Assembly (NCBI GenBank): GCA_023435725.1
Contig: JAEYRD010000211.1
Span: forward strand, 1-34,022
Reading direction: 5' to 3'
DNA: 34,022 nucleotides
From: Pseudomonadota bacterium
GTDB lineage: Bacteria; Pseudomonadota; Alphaproteobacteria; Rhizobiales; Xanthobacteraceae
Each line of letters starts with the position of its first letter. The stretch's first letter is position 1. Under the pieces are notes generated by a model, which did no database searches, was not told the origin of the DNA, and worked only from the letters and a program-made list of their open reading frames with translations. Below, in pieces: positions 8,189 through 16,746 of this stretch. A program made the translations under genes and the position numbers.

Positions 8189-8295
8189 CCTCATCCTGAG
8201 GAGCCCGCTGGAAGCGGGCGTCTCGAAGGATGGCCGCGGGAGAGAGCCGCGCCTTCACGGTTCGAGACGCGCTTCGCGCTCCTCACCATGAGGGG
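8189..8295. repeat. Dispersed palindromic repeat (CCTCATCCTGAGGAGC type)
   Basis: Begins CCTCATCCTGAGGAGCCCGC and ends CGCGCTCCTCACCATGAGG, with GTCTCGAAGGATGGCCGCGG inside. A partial copy of the inner segment is at 28652-28700. It sits within the RND operon, between the adaptor and pump genes. Confidence 0.8.
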
Positions 8296-8324
8296 CTAAT
8301 GAAACAACGAGGGTAAAGCGGCAA

Positions 8325-11300
8325 ATGCCGAGCTTCTTCATCGACAGGCCGATCTTCGCCTGGGTCGTCGCGCTGTTCATCTGCTTGATCGGCGCGATTG
8401 CGGTGCCGCTGCTGCCGATCGCGCAATATCCGATCATCGCGCCGCCCTCGATCTCGATCTCGACCAGCTATCCAGGCGCCTCGCCCGAAAACCTCTACAA
8501 CAGCGTCACGCGTCTGATCGAGGAGGAGCTCAACGGGGCCTCCGGCATCCTCAATTTCGAATCGACCAGCGACTCGCTCGGTCAGGTCGAGATCATCGCC
8601 AATTTCGTGCCCGGCACCGATACCAGCGCGGCCTCGGTCGAGGTGCAGAACCGCATCAAGCGCGTCGAAGCGCGCCTGCCGCGCGCGGTGATCCAGCAGG
8701 GCATCCTGATCGAAGAAGCCTCGAGTGCGGTTCTCCAGATCATCACGCTGAACTCGACCGACGGCAGCCTCGACGAAGTCGGTCTCGGCGACTTCATGAT
8801 CCGCAACGTGCTCGGCGAAATCCGCCGTATTCCCGGCGTCGGCCGCGCCACGCTGTATTCGACCGAGCGCAGCTTGCGCGTCTGGGTCGATCCCGCCAAG
8901 CTCGTCGGCTATGGGCTGACGGCCGATGACGTCAACAAGGCGATCGCGGCGCAGAACGCGCAGGTCGCCTCGGGCAGCATCGGCGCCGAGCCGTCGACCT
9001 CGACCCAGCGCACCTCCGCGCTGGTGCTGGTCAAGGGCCAGCTCTCCTCGCCGGATGAATTCGGCGCCATCATCCTGCGCGCCAACCCCGACGGCTCGAC
9101 CGTGCGCCTGCGCGACGTTGCGCGCATCGAGGTCGGTGGTCTCAGCTACCAGTTCAACACCCGCCTCGATGGCAAGCCGACTGCCGGTCTTTCCGTACTG
9201 ATGTCGCCGACCGGCAATGCGCTGGCGACCGCGAGCGCGGTCGAGGAGAAGATGAAGGAGCTGTCGCGCTTCTTCCCGGCCAATATCACCTACGAGATCC
9301 CTTACAACATCACGCCGGTGGTCGAGGCGTCGATCAAGAAGGTGCTGTCGACACTGGTCGAAGCCGTGGTGCTGGTGTTCGTGGTGATGTTCCTGTTCCT
9401 GCAGAACATCCGCTACACCATCATCCCGACCATCGTGGTCCCGGTGGCGCTGCTCGGCGCCTGTACGACGCTGCTGCTCGCCGGCTACTCCATCAACATG
9501 CTCTCGATGTTCGGCATGGTGCTTGCGGTCGGCATCCTCGTCGACGACGCCATCGTCGTGGTCGAGAACGTCGAGCGCATCATGGCGGAGGAGGGCCTGC
9601 CGCCGAAGGAAGCGACGCGCAAGGCGATGTCGCAGATCACCGGCGCCATCATCGGCATCACGCTGGTGCTGATGGCGGTGTTCGTGCCGATGGCTTTCTT
9701 CCCGGGTTCGGTCGGCATCATCTATCGCCAGTTCTCGGTGACCATGGTGGCTGCGATCGGCTTCTCAGCGTTCCTCGCGCTGTCGCTGACGCCGGCGCTG
9801 TGCGCGACGCTGCTGAAACCCGTTGCCAAGGGGCACGCTCATTCGAGCAATTTCGTATTCAGCCGGTTCAATCACATGCTGGAGGCTGCTCGATTTCGCT
9901 ACGCGCGCACCGTCGGCTTCTCGCTGAAGCGTACCGGCCGCCTGATGCTGGTCTATGCAGCGCTGCTGGCTGGCTTGTCCTGGGCCTTCGTCAATTTGCC
10001 CGGCGGCTTCCTGCCGGTCGACGATCAGGGCTTCGTCACCACCGACGTGCAGACGCCCTCGGATTCGTCCTACGCCCGCACCGAGTCCGTGATCGAGAAG
10101 GTGGAAAAATATCTGGCGCAGCGGCCGGGCGTCGACAATGTCACTTTTCTCACCGGATTCAGCTTCTCCGGCCAGGGCATGAACACCGCGCAGGCCTTCA
10201 TCACCTTGAAGGACTGGTCGGAACGCGGGCCGAAGGATTCGGCCGCGGCGATCGTCGCCGACATCAACCGGGATTTGTCGTCTTCGATGCGCGACGCAAA
10301 GATCTCCGCGCTGCAGCCGCCGCCGATCGACAATCTCGGCAACTCCTCGGGCTTCTCGTTCCGCCTCCAGGATCGTGGCCAGAAGGGCTATCCGGCCCTG
10401 ATGCGCGCCGCCGACCAGCTGATCGCCGAGGCCAATGCGAGCCCGGTGCTGCAGAAGGTCTATGTCGAAGGCCTGCCCGAGGCGGGCGTGGTCAATCTCG
10501 TGATCGACCGCGAAAAGGCCGGCGCCTTCGGCGTCACCTTCGAGGACATCAACAACACGATCTCGACCAATCTCGGCTCGAACTACATCAATGACTTCCC
10601 GAACCGCGGCCGCATGCAGCGCGTCGTGGTCCAGGCGGATGCCCGCGACCGCATGCGGACGGAGGACATCCTCAACTACAACGTCAAGAACAGCCGCGGC
10701 CAGCTCGTGCCGTTCTCCTCATTCGCCACGGTCGAATGGGCGCGTGGCCCGACGCAGATCGCCGGCTTCAACTATTATCCGGCGGTGCGCATCTCCGGCG
10801 AAGCCAAGCCCGGCTTCACCTCGGGCGACGCGATCGCCGAGATGGAGCGGCTCGCCGGCAAGCTGCCGCGCGGCTTCGGCTACGAATGGACCGGACAGTC
10901 GCTCCAGGAGAAGCTGTCGGGCTCGCAGGCGCCGTTCCTGCTCGGGCTCTCGGTGTTCGTGGTGTTCCTGTGTCTGGCCGCGCTCTACGAGAGCTGGACC
11001 ATTCCGCTCGCCGTGCTGCTCACCGTGCCGCTCGGCATCGTCGGCGCCGTGATTGCGGCGATGCTGCGCGGGCTGCCCAACGACGTCTATTTCACCGTCG
11101 GCCTGATCACCATCATCGGCCTTGCAGCAAAGGATGCGATCCTGATCATCGAATTCGCCAAGGATCTGCGGAAAGAAGGCAAGCCGCTGGTGGAAGCCAC
11201 CATCGAGGCCTGCCGCCTGCGCTTCCGCCCGATCCTGATGACGGGCCTCGCCTTCATCTGCGGCGTGCTGCCGATGGCCATTGCCCATGGCGCCGGTGGC

Positions 11301-11486
11301 GCCAGCCAGCAAGCGCTCGGCAGCGTCGTGATGGGTGGCATGATCGCGGTCGTGATCTTGGCGTTGCTGATGGTGCCGGTGTTCTTCGTGTCGGTGCAGC
11401 GCGTGCTGGCGGGGGATCGGGAGCCGGCCGCGGCGAAGGAAGGCGAGGCTTACGGGCCGCCGGCGCCGGTGCCGCATGGCCACTGA
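8325..11486 (+). CDS. RND multidrug efflux permease (AcrB/MexB, HAE1 family)
   Basis: 1053 residues, the normal size of the hydrophobe/amphiphile efflux-1 family. It exports drugs, solvents or other amphiphiles using the proton gradient. N-terminal MPSFFIDRPIFAWVVALFIC is the typical first helix. The proton-relay residues are present: D407 and D408 in LVDDAIVVVENVER, and K936 in AAKDAILIIEFAKDLR. Twelve membrane helices and two large periplasmic loops are expected from the alignment-like spacing. ATG 8325 is preceded by a weak purine-rich GAGGGTAAAG. It is in an operon with the adaptor 160 bases upstream. No TolC-type channel gene or obvious regulator lies next to it, so a shared outer-membrane channel is likely. 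Confidence 0.95.
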   Translation: MPSFFIDRPIFAWVVALFICLIGAIAVPLLPIAQYPIIAPPSISISTSYPGASPENLYNSVTRLIEEELNGASGILNFESTSDSLGQVEIIANFVPGTDTSAASVEVQNRIKRVEARLPRAVIQQGILIEEASSAVLQIITLNSTDGSLDEVGLGDFMIRNVLGEIRRIPGVGRATLYSTERSLRVWVDPAKLVGYGLTADDVNKAIAAQNAQVASGSIGAEPSTSTQRTSALVLVKGQLSSPDEFGAIILRANPDGSTVRLRDVARIEVGGLSYQFNTRLDGKPTAGLSVLMSPTGNALATASAVEEKMKELSRFFPANITYEIPYNITPVVEASIKKVLSTLVEAVVLVFVVMFLFLQNIRYTIIPTIVVPVALLGACTTLLLAGYSINMLSMFGMVLAVGILVDDAIVVVENVERIMAEEGLPPKEATRKAMSQITGAIIGITLVLMAVFVPMAFFPGSVGIIYRQFSVTMVAAIGFSAFLALSLTPALCATLLKPVAKGHAHSSNFVFSRFNHMLEAARFRYARTVGFSLKRTGRLMLVYAALLAGLSWAFVNLPGGFLPVDDQGFVTTDVQTPSDSSYARTESVIEKVEKYLAQRPGVDNVTFLTGFSFSGQGMNTAQAFITLKDWSERGPKDSAAAIVADINRDLSSSMRDAKISALQPPPIDNLGNSSGFSFRLQDRGQKGYPALMRAADQLIAEANASPVLQKVYVEGLPEAGVVNLVIDREKAGAFGVTFEDINNTISTNLGSNYINDFPNRGRMQRVVVQADARDRMRTEDILNYNVKNSRGQLVPFSSFATVEWARGPTQIAGFNYYPAVRISGEAKPGFTSGDAIAEMERLAGKLPRGFGYEWTGQSLQEKLSGSQAPFLLGLSVFVVFLCLAALYESWTIPLAVLLTVPLGIVGAVIAAMLRGLPNDVYFTVGLITIIGLAAKDAILIIEFAKDLRKEGKPLVEATIEACRLRFRPILMTGLAFICGVLPMAIAHGAGGASQQALGSVVMGGMIAVVILALLMVPVFFVSVQRVLAGDREPAAAKEGEAYGPPAPVPHGH

Positions 11487-11490
11487 CGCT

Positions 11491-11615
11491 GTCATTCCGG
11501 GGCGCGCGTAGCGCGAACTCCGATGCGCAATTGCGCATCTGAGAATTCATCAAGCCGCAGTCAAAGTCGATGAATGGATTCCGGGCCCGCGCCAAGTGGT
11601 GCGTCCCGGAATGAC
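11491..11615. repeat. Dispersed palindromic repeat (GTCATTCCGGGG type)
   Basis: Opens GTCATTCCGGGGCGCG and closes GCGTCCCGGAATGAC. The centre contains ATGCGCAATTGCGCAT, a perfect palindrome. It fills the space between the convergent RND pump and inositol monophosphatase genes. Confidence 0.8.
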
Positions 11616-11643
11616 GGCGGAGTGTGAAGCGAGTGCCTTCGCC

Positions 11644-12435
11644 CTACGCTGGCTTCCGCAGGATCTTCACCAGCTCGCCGTGCACAAACTCGTTGCCGCA
11701 CACGATGTGGCCGGTCACCAGCGGGTCGCCCGGCGTCGCGATGTCGCTCACCGTACCACCGGCTTCGCGCACCATGAGCATGCCGGCGGCGATGTCCCAG
11801 GACTGCAGATTGCGCTCCCAATAGCCGTCGAGGCGGCCGGCGGCGACGAAGGCGAGGTCGAGGGAGGCGGCGCCGAAGCGGCGGAGGCCTGCGACGCGGT
11901 CCTGGATCGCGGTCATCTCGCGGCGGAATTCCTCGTGGTCGCCGCGGCCGATATGGGGCAGGCCGCAGGCCACCACGCATTCGTTGAGCTGGCGGCGGCC
12001 GGCCACCCGCAGCCGCTGGTCGTTGAGGAACGCGCCCTTGCCGCGCTCGGCGATGTAGAGCTCGTCATTGGCGGGGTTGTAGATCACGCCGGCAATCACC
12101 GTGCCTTCGCGCGCAAGGCCGATCGAGATCGCGAATTGCGGGATGCCGTGCAGGAAGTTGGTGGTGCCGTCGAGGGGATCGACGATCCAGGTGTGGCTCT
12201 TGTCGCTGCCCTCGCGGGTGCCGCCTTCCTCGCCGATGAAGCCATAGCCGGGCCGCGCCTTGGCGAGGTCCTGGTAGAGGATCTCCTCGGCACGCTTGTC
12301 GGCAAGCGACACGAAATTCGCGGGCCCCTTCAGCGAGACCTGGAGATGCTCGATCTCGCCGAGATCGCGCTTGAGGCTGCGGCCGGCGCGGCGCGCGGCC
12401 TTGACCATGACGTTGATAGTGGCGGAATACAGCAT
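11644..12435 (-). CDS. suhB: Inositol-1-monophosphatase family protein
   Basis: 263 residues, usual length. It hydrolyses inositol 1-phosphate or related sugar phosphates using magnesium; some members (SuhB) also bind the transcription machinery. Metal ligands are visible: E69/E70 in GEEGG, D86 and D89 in VDPLDGTTNF, and D215 in SWDIAAG. The ATG at 12435 has only a weak AGAG upstream. It stands alone: a repeat and the convergent RND pump lie downstream, and the Sel1 protein gene lies 97 bases beyond its start on the same strand. It might share a long transcript with the carbon-metabolism block, but nothing in the sequence proves it. Confidence 0.93.
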   Translation of the reverse strand: MLYSATINVMVKAARRAGRSLKRDLGEIEHLQVSLKGPANFVSLADKRAEEILYQDLAKARPGYGFIGEEGGTREGSDKSHTWIVDPLDGTTNFLHGIPQFAISIGLAREGTVIAGVIYNPANDELYIAERGKGAFLNDQRLRVAGRRQLNECVVACGLPHIGRGDHEEFRREMTAIQDRVAGLRRFGAASLDLAFVAAGRLDGYWERNLQSWDIAAGMLMVREAGGTVSDIATPGDPLVTGHIVCGNEFVHGELVKILRKPA

Positions 12436-12532
12436 GGGCTCTGGTCTTGGTCGGGGGAATTGGCGCGGAACCGCGCATGTTTGAGGGATTGGGTGCCCTG
12501 CGAGGGGGCTTGCGTCAAGTCATTGCGTCAAG

Positions 12533-13651
12533 TCATTTGGTCCCGAGCCATTTCCTGGCGGCGGCCTCCGCCTTGGCCCTGTCTTCGGCCGGCAGATCGG
12601 AGAACTGCTTGTCGAGCTCCGGATCGCCCTTGCCGGAGGTCTTGGCAACCAGGTGCCATTTGAAGCCTTCGACCTTGTCCACGGACGTGCCCATGCCGTT
12701 GATCAGCACCCAGGCCAGCCGGTTCTGCGCGATCGCGCTGCCCTGGCGGGACGCCTTGCGGAGCAACGCGACAGCCGCCGGCTGGTTCTGCGGCGTACCG
12801 GTCCCGTTGAACATCGCGATGGCATATTCGACCTCGGCATCGACGTTATCGGCGAGCGACGCCGCCTGGAGCAGCCGCACCGACCGTTCCGCGTCCTTCG
12901 GCACGCCGGTGCCCTCCTTGTAGAAGGTCGCGAGCGCGTATTGCGCCTCGGGCAGGCCGGCGTCCGCCGCCTGGCGCAGCAGCTCGGCGGAACGCTTGAC
13001 GTCCTGCGGCAGGGTCTGGCCGTCCAGATAGAGCAAAGCGAGGTTATAGGCCGCCTTGGGCTCGCCGAGCTTGGCGGCGGACGCCATCAGCTTGACCGCC
13101 TCGCCCTTGTCGACCGGACCGCCGCGGCCGGACATGCGCAGCATGGCGAGCGCGAACATCGCTTCACGGTCGCCGGCATCGGCGGCGCGCTTGTACCATT
13201 CGAGCGCCTTGGCGTAATCGCGGCGGATGCCCATGGCGTTGGAATAGAGCTCGCCCAGCATGGTCATCGCCTTGACATCGCCGGTCTTGGCCCGGGCTGT
13301 AGCGAGATCGAACGCGGTCTTGTACTGGCCGCGCTGATAGGCGCCGAACACCAGGTCGACGTTGGAATCGTCGGCCGGTGGCGCGGGGATCACGGTCGCG
13401 GCCGGCGCCGGGGTGGCGGCGGGCTTGGGGGAAGCGGAAGGCTTCGGTGCGGGCGTGGCCTCCTTCTTCTTGGTGATCGTATGCGGTGCGGCCTTTGGCT
13501 TTTCCTTTTCCTTCTCGTTTCCCTTCTCGTTTCCCTTGGCCTTCTCGGCGGACGGGCTCGGCGTCGCGGCCGGAGGGGTGATCTGGAGCTGCGCGGCCGC
13601 GGGCGCCGTCAGCAGCAGCGTGGCCAGGATGGTGATGCACGGGAGTTTCAT
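12533..13651 (-). CDS. Exported Sel1-repeat (TPR-like) protein
   Basis: 372 residues with an N-terminal signal peptide, MKLPCITILATLLLTAPAAA, cut before Q or shortly after. Residues about 22-110 are a low-complexity linker rich in Lys, Glu, Pro and Ala (GNEKEKEKPKAAPHTITKKK). From about 125 to 340 there are some six Sel1-type repeats with the LA..Y..G.G...D...A....+.AA..G pattern, for example AKALEWYKRAADAGDREAMF. Such repeats form a helical scaffold for protein contacts in the periplasm. The start is 8 bases after the stop of the ThiE-like gene, so it is the last gene of that operon. The partner and role are unknown. Confidence 0.88.
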   Translation of the reverse strand: MKLPCITILATLLLTAPAAAQLQITPPAATPSPSAEKAKGNEKGNEKEKEKPKAAPHTITKKKEATPAPKPSASPKPAATPAPAATVIPAPPADDSNVDLVFGAYQRGQYKTAFDLATARAKTGDVKAMTMLGELYSNAMGIRRDYAKALEWYKRAADAGDREAMFALAMLRMSGRGGPVDKGEAVKLMASAAKLGEPKAAYNLALLYLDGQTLPQDVKRSAELLRQAADAGLPEAQYALATFYKEGTGVPKDAERSVRLLQAASLADNVDAEVEYAIAMFNGTGTPQNQPAAVALLRKASRQGSAIAQNRLAWVLINGMGTSVDKVEGFKWHLVAKTSGKGDPELDKQFSDLPAEDRAKAEAAARKWLGTK

Positions 13652-13659
13652 GTCAGGCG

Positions 13660-14334
13660 CTAGCCGTGCTCCTCGCCCGCGGGCGCAGTCGCATGGGCCT
13701 TCTTGATCGCAGCGTCCGCCTCGATCAGCGCGGCCTTGGGCCCGCGCGGATCGGCCCAGATGAACTCGCCGACCAGCACGAAATCGGCGCCGCTGGCGGC
13801 GAAGTCATAGGCCTCTTCCAGCGAGATGGCGAAGCCGACGCACGGCGGTTCGAACAGCTCCGCCCACCAGTCCAGGCGTTCGGCAATGGCTTGCGCGGAG
13901 GGGCGCTGGCCTTTCTCGTCGGGCTCGCCGAACATCACGTAGTCGGCGCCCATCTCGCCTGCGCTCATGGAATCGTGGCGCGTGGCGAGCCCGCCGGCGC
14001 CGGCGATGCGATCGGGCTTGAGCGAGGGGGCCGCCTCTTCCAGCGCGGCGAGGCCCGTGAGGTGCGCGCCGTCCGCACCGCCGCGTGCGACCAGTTCGGC
14101 ATGGCCGTCGATCAGCAGCGCGGCGCCCGCTTTCTGGACCGGCGGCGCCAGGGCCTTGATGCGCGAGATCATGGTGCGCTGGTCGATCTCCTTCAGCCGC
14201 AGCAGCACCGCTGCGACGTCGGCACAGGCGAGCAGGCCCGGCAGCTCGGCGGCGAGCGTCGCGGGATCATCGACGACAGGTGTTGCGAGATAAAGGCGCG
14301 GCACCGGGCGCGGCGGAGGCGATTTGCTCGACAA
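13660..14334 (-). CDS. Thiamine-phosphate synthase-like protein (divergent ThiE)
   Basis: 224 residues with the TIM-barrel layout of thiamine-phosphate synthase: early strand LYLATPV, LLRLKEID at 45-51 in place of the substrate-binding R.K, LLIDGHAELVARGGADGAHL at 73-92, GADYVMFGEPDE at 129-140 and GADFVLVGEFIWAD near 182-195. The canonical HLGQ.D and the GP.F.T.TK phosphate loop are changed (HLTG, GEPDEKG), so catalysis of the thiazole-pyrimidine coupling is doubtful. It begins with TTG three bases after the class I aldolase stop, with AGAAGG inside that gene as ribosome binding site. It is translationally tied to the aldolase and to the Sel1 gene after it. It may be a paralogue with another role. 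Confidence 0.75.
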   Translation of the reverse strand: MSSKSPPPRPVPRLYLATPVVDDPATLAAELPGLLACADVAAVLLRLKEIDQRTMISRIKALAPPVQKAGAALLIDGHAELVARGGADGAHLTGLAALEEAAPSLKPDRIAGAGGLATRHDSMSAGEMGADYVMFGEPDEKGQRPSAQAIAERLDWWAELFEPPCVGFAISLEEAYDFAASGADFVLVGEFIWADPRGPKAALIEADAAIKKAHATAPAGEEHG

Positions 14335-14337
14335 GAT

Positions 14338-15363
14338 CTAGGCTGCCTTCTTTTCCAGGCTGCTTTGCCACTCGCCCTTCGAGGCGAGACCGTTCATTCG
14401 CGCGCGATGGCTGAATGCAGTTTGCCCGGCCGCGACATTCTCGGCCTTGCCGGACCAGGCCTTCTGCGGCGCGGCCTGCAGCGCGCGGCCGTAGGAGAAG
14501 GTCAGGCCCCAGGGCAGCGGGCCCAGCTTGTGCATGGCGTTGAGATGCGCGGTTGCTTCCTCATCCGACTGGCCGCCGGAGAGGAAGGCAATGCCGGGCA
14601 CTGCCGCCGGCACGCAGGCCTTCAGCAGCCGAATTGTCTTCTCCGCGACCTCCTCGACGGAGGCCTGCTTCGCGCTCTTCTTGCCTGATATCGCCATGTT
14701 CGGCTTCAGCACCATGCCTTCGAGCGCGACGCGCTGCACGCGCAATTCCTGGAACGTCTTGTTGAGGACGCGCTGGGTGACTTCATAGCAGCGTTCGATG
14801 TCGTGATCGCCGTCCATCAGCACTTCCGGCTCGACGATCGGCACGATCTGCGCAGCCTGGCACAGCGCGGCGTAGCGCGCCAGCGCATGGGCGTTGACGC
14901 TGATCGCGGTCATTGAGGGTATGCCGCTGCCGATGTCGATCACCGCGCGCCATTTGGCGAAGCGCGCGCCGCGCTCGTAATATTTCTTCAACCGCTCGGC
15001 GAGCTTGTCGAGCCCGACGGTGACGAGCTCGCCCGGGCACATCGGCAAGGTCTGCGTGCCCTCATCGACCTTGATGCCGGGAATGGCACCGCTCTGTTCG
15101 ATCAGTTTGACCAGCGGCGTGCCGTCCTTGGCGTCCTGCCAGATCGTCTCGTCGTAGAGGATCACGCCGGAAATAAACTGGCTCATCGCCTCCTTCGAGC
15201 GGAACAACATCTCGCGGTAGTCGCGGCGGTTGCCTTCCGTCGATTCCACGCCGATCGCGTCAAAGCGCTTCTTGATGGTTCCGGAGGATTCGTCGGCGGC
15301 GAGGATACCCTTGCCGGGGGCGACCATGGCGGTCGCGATCCTGTTGAGCTCAGTCAGATTCAT
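14338..15363 (-). CDS. Fructose-bisphosphate aldolase, class I
   Basis: 341 residues. It splits fructose 1,6-bisphosphate to dihydroxyacetone phosphate and glyceraldehyde 3-phosphate through a Schiff base, without metal. The Schiff-base lysine is K220 in LEGMVLKPNM. Other active-site pieces are AADES near 22-26, KWR at 137-139 and VEPE at 177-180, all as in animal-type class I enzymes. GGAGG precedes the ATG at 15363. It lies downstream of a class II aldolase gene for the same reaction, separated by a palindromic repeat, and its stop nearly touches the ThiE-like gene. Which of the two aldolases carries the main flux cannot be read from sequence. Confidence 0.95.
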   Translation of the reverse strand: MNLTELNRIATAMVAPGKGILAADESSGTIKKRFDAIGVESTEGNRRDYREMLFRSKEAMSQFISGVILYDETIWQDAKDGTPLVKLIEQSGAIPGIKVDEGTQTLPMCPGELVTVGLDKLAERLKKYYERGARFAKWRAVIDIGSGIPSMTAISVNAHALARYAALCQAAQIVPIVEPEVLMDGDHDIERCYEVTQRVLNKTFQELRVQRVALEGMVLKPNMAISGKKSAKQASVEEVAEKTIRLLKACVPAAVPGIAFLSGGQSDEEATAHLNAMHKLGPLPWGLTFSYGRALQAAPQKAWSGKAENVAAGQTAFSHRARMNGLASKGEWQSSLEKKAA

Positions 15364-15485
15364 CGAGAGGTCCTCCCAAAACGATTCTGCCCTTGCCTGT
15401 CAAAATAGACCGTTCTCGGGCAATTGCCGAGTTAACGTTCGTCGCAGGGTAAAGGGGGGAGGAAGTATCGTGCCACAAGAAAACT

Positions 15486-15585
15486 GTCATTCCGGGATGC
15501 GCCGGAAGGCGCAGGCCCGGAATCCATACCCCCGGCCTGTGGTTATGGATTCCGGGCTCGCCGCTATGCGGCGCCCCGGAATGAC
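15486..15585. repeat. Dispersed palindromic repeat (GTCATTCCGGG type)
   Basis: Outer ends GTCATTCCGGG and CCCCGGAATGAC. Inner perfect 13-bp arms CCCGGAATCCATA (15516-15528) and TATGGATTCCGGG (15544-15556). The core CTGTGGTTATGG is shared with the repeat at 24131-24266. It separates the two aldolase genes. Confidence 0.85.
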
Positions 15586-15622
15586 GGACAGAGCGCGCTA
15601 GCCTTGCGCCACCGCGCGATCG

Positions 15623-16690
15623 CTACGCGACGCGGGGGTCGAGTTCGCCCTTGGCGTAGCGCTTGGCCATCTCGGCGGTGGTGAGGACGCGCTTGATCTT
15701 GGAGGCTTGCCCTGCGGTGTTGAACTCCTGGAGCCGCTGCTTGCACAGCTTGGTCATCGCTTCCATCGCCGGCTTCAGGTACTTGCGCGGATCGAACTCT
15801 TCCGGGCTGTCCTTCAGAACCTTCCGGATCTGGCCGGTCATCGCCATGCGGTTGTCGGTGTCGATGTTGATCTTGCGCACGCCGTTCTTGATGCCGCGCT
15901 GGATCTCGCTCACCGGCACGCCCCAGGTCGGCTTCATCTTGCCGCCATAGGCGTTGATGATGTCCTGGAGGTCCTGCGGCACCGACGACGAACCATGCAT
16001 CACCAGATGCGTGTTCGGCAGCTTGCGGTGGATCTCCTCGATCACTTTCATGGCGAGGATGTCGCCGTCCGGCTTGCGGGTGAACTTGTAGGCGCCGTGG
16101 GAGGTGCCCATCGCGATCGCGAGCGCATCGACCTTGGTCTCCTGGACGAACTTCACGGCCTCGTCCGGGTTGGTCAGGAGCTGGTCATGCGACAGCTTGC
16201 CTTCGGCGCCGTGGCCGTCTTCCTTGTCGCCCATGCCGGTCTCGAGCGAGCCGAGCACGCCGAGCTCGCCCTCGACCGAGATGCCGCCGAGATGGGCCAT
16301 GTCGGTCACGGTCTTGGTAACGCCGACATTGTAGCCCCAGTCGCCGGGGGTCTTGCCGTCGGCCTTCAGCGAGCCGTCCATCATCACCGAGGTGAAGCCG
16401 GCCTGGATCGCGGTCATGCAGGTCGCGGGCTCGTTGCCGTGGTCGAGATGCACGCAGACCGGAATATGCGGATAGATCTCGGTCACCGCATCCATCATGT
16501 GCTTGAGCATGACATCGTTGGCGTAGGAGCGCGCGCCGCGCGAGGCCTGGATGATCACGGGAGCATCGGTCTGGTTCGCGGCGTCCATGATCGCCAGCGC
16601 CTGCTCCATGTTGTTGATGTTGAAGGCCGGTACGCCGTAATCGTTCTCTGCCGCATGGTCGAGCAATTGACGCAACGTGATCCGAGCCAT
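15623..16690 (-). CDS. fba: Fructose-bisphosphate aldolase, class II (Calvin-cycle/FbaA type)
   Basis: 355 residues, zinc-dependent aldolase of fructose 1,6-bisphosphate, and possibly sedoheptulose bisphosphate as in CbbA-type enzymes. ATG 16690 gives MARITLRQLLDHAAENDYGV; the upstream extension of the frame is not conserved-looking and the ATG has a good GGGAGAA. Zinc and catalytic residues: H81, D83 and H84 in VHLDHGNEPAT, the EGELG stretch, H in GTSHGAYK, H in VMHGSSSVPQ, and INIDTDNRMA for phosphate binding. It lies 56 bases downstream of pgk on the same strand and is probably co-transcribed. A repeat and the class I aldolase gene follow. Confidence 0.96.
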   Translation of the reverse strand: MARITLRQLLDHAAENDYGVPAFNINNMEQALAIMDAANQTDAPVIIQASRGARSYANDVMLKHMMDAVTEIYPHIPVCVHLDHGNEPATCMTAIQAGFTSVMMDGSLKADGKTPGDWGYNVGVTKTVTDMAHLGGISVEGELGVLGSLETGMGDKEDGHGAEGKLSHDQLLTNPDEAVKFVQETKVDALAIAMGTSHGAYKFTRKPDGDILAMKVIEEIHRKLPNTHLVMHGSSSVPQDLQDIINAYGGKMKPTWGVPVSEIQRGIKNGVRKINIDTDNRMAMTGQIRKVLKDSPEEFDPRKYLKPAMEAMTKLCKQRLQEFNTAGQASKIKRVLTTAEMAKRYAKGELDPRVA

Positions 16691-16746
16691 GTTTCTTTTT
16701 CTCCCGTTTGGGCCTGCAAGGCCGCTAACTACTCGCCGACTTGAAC

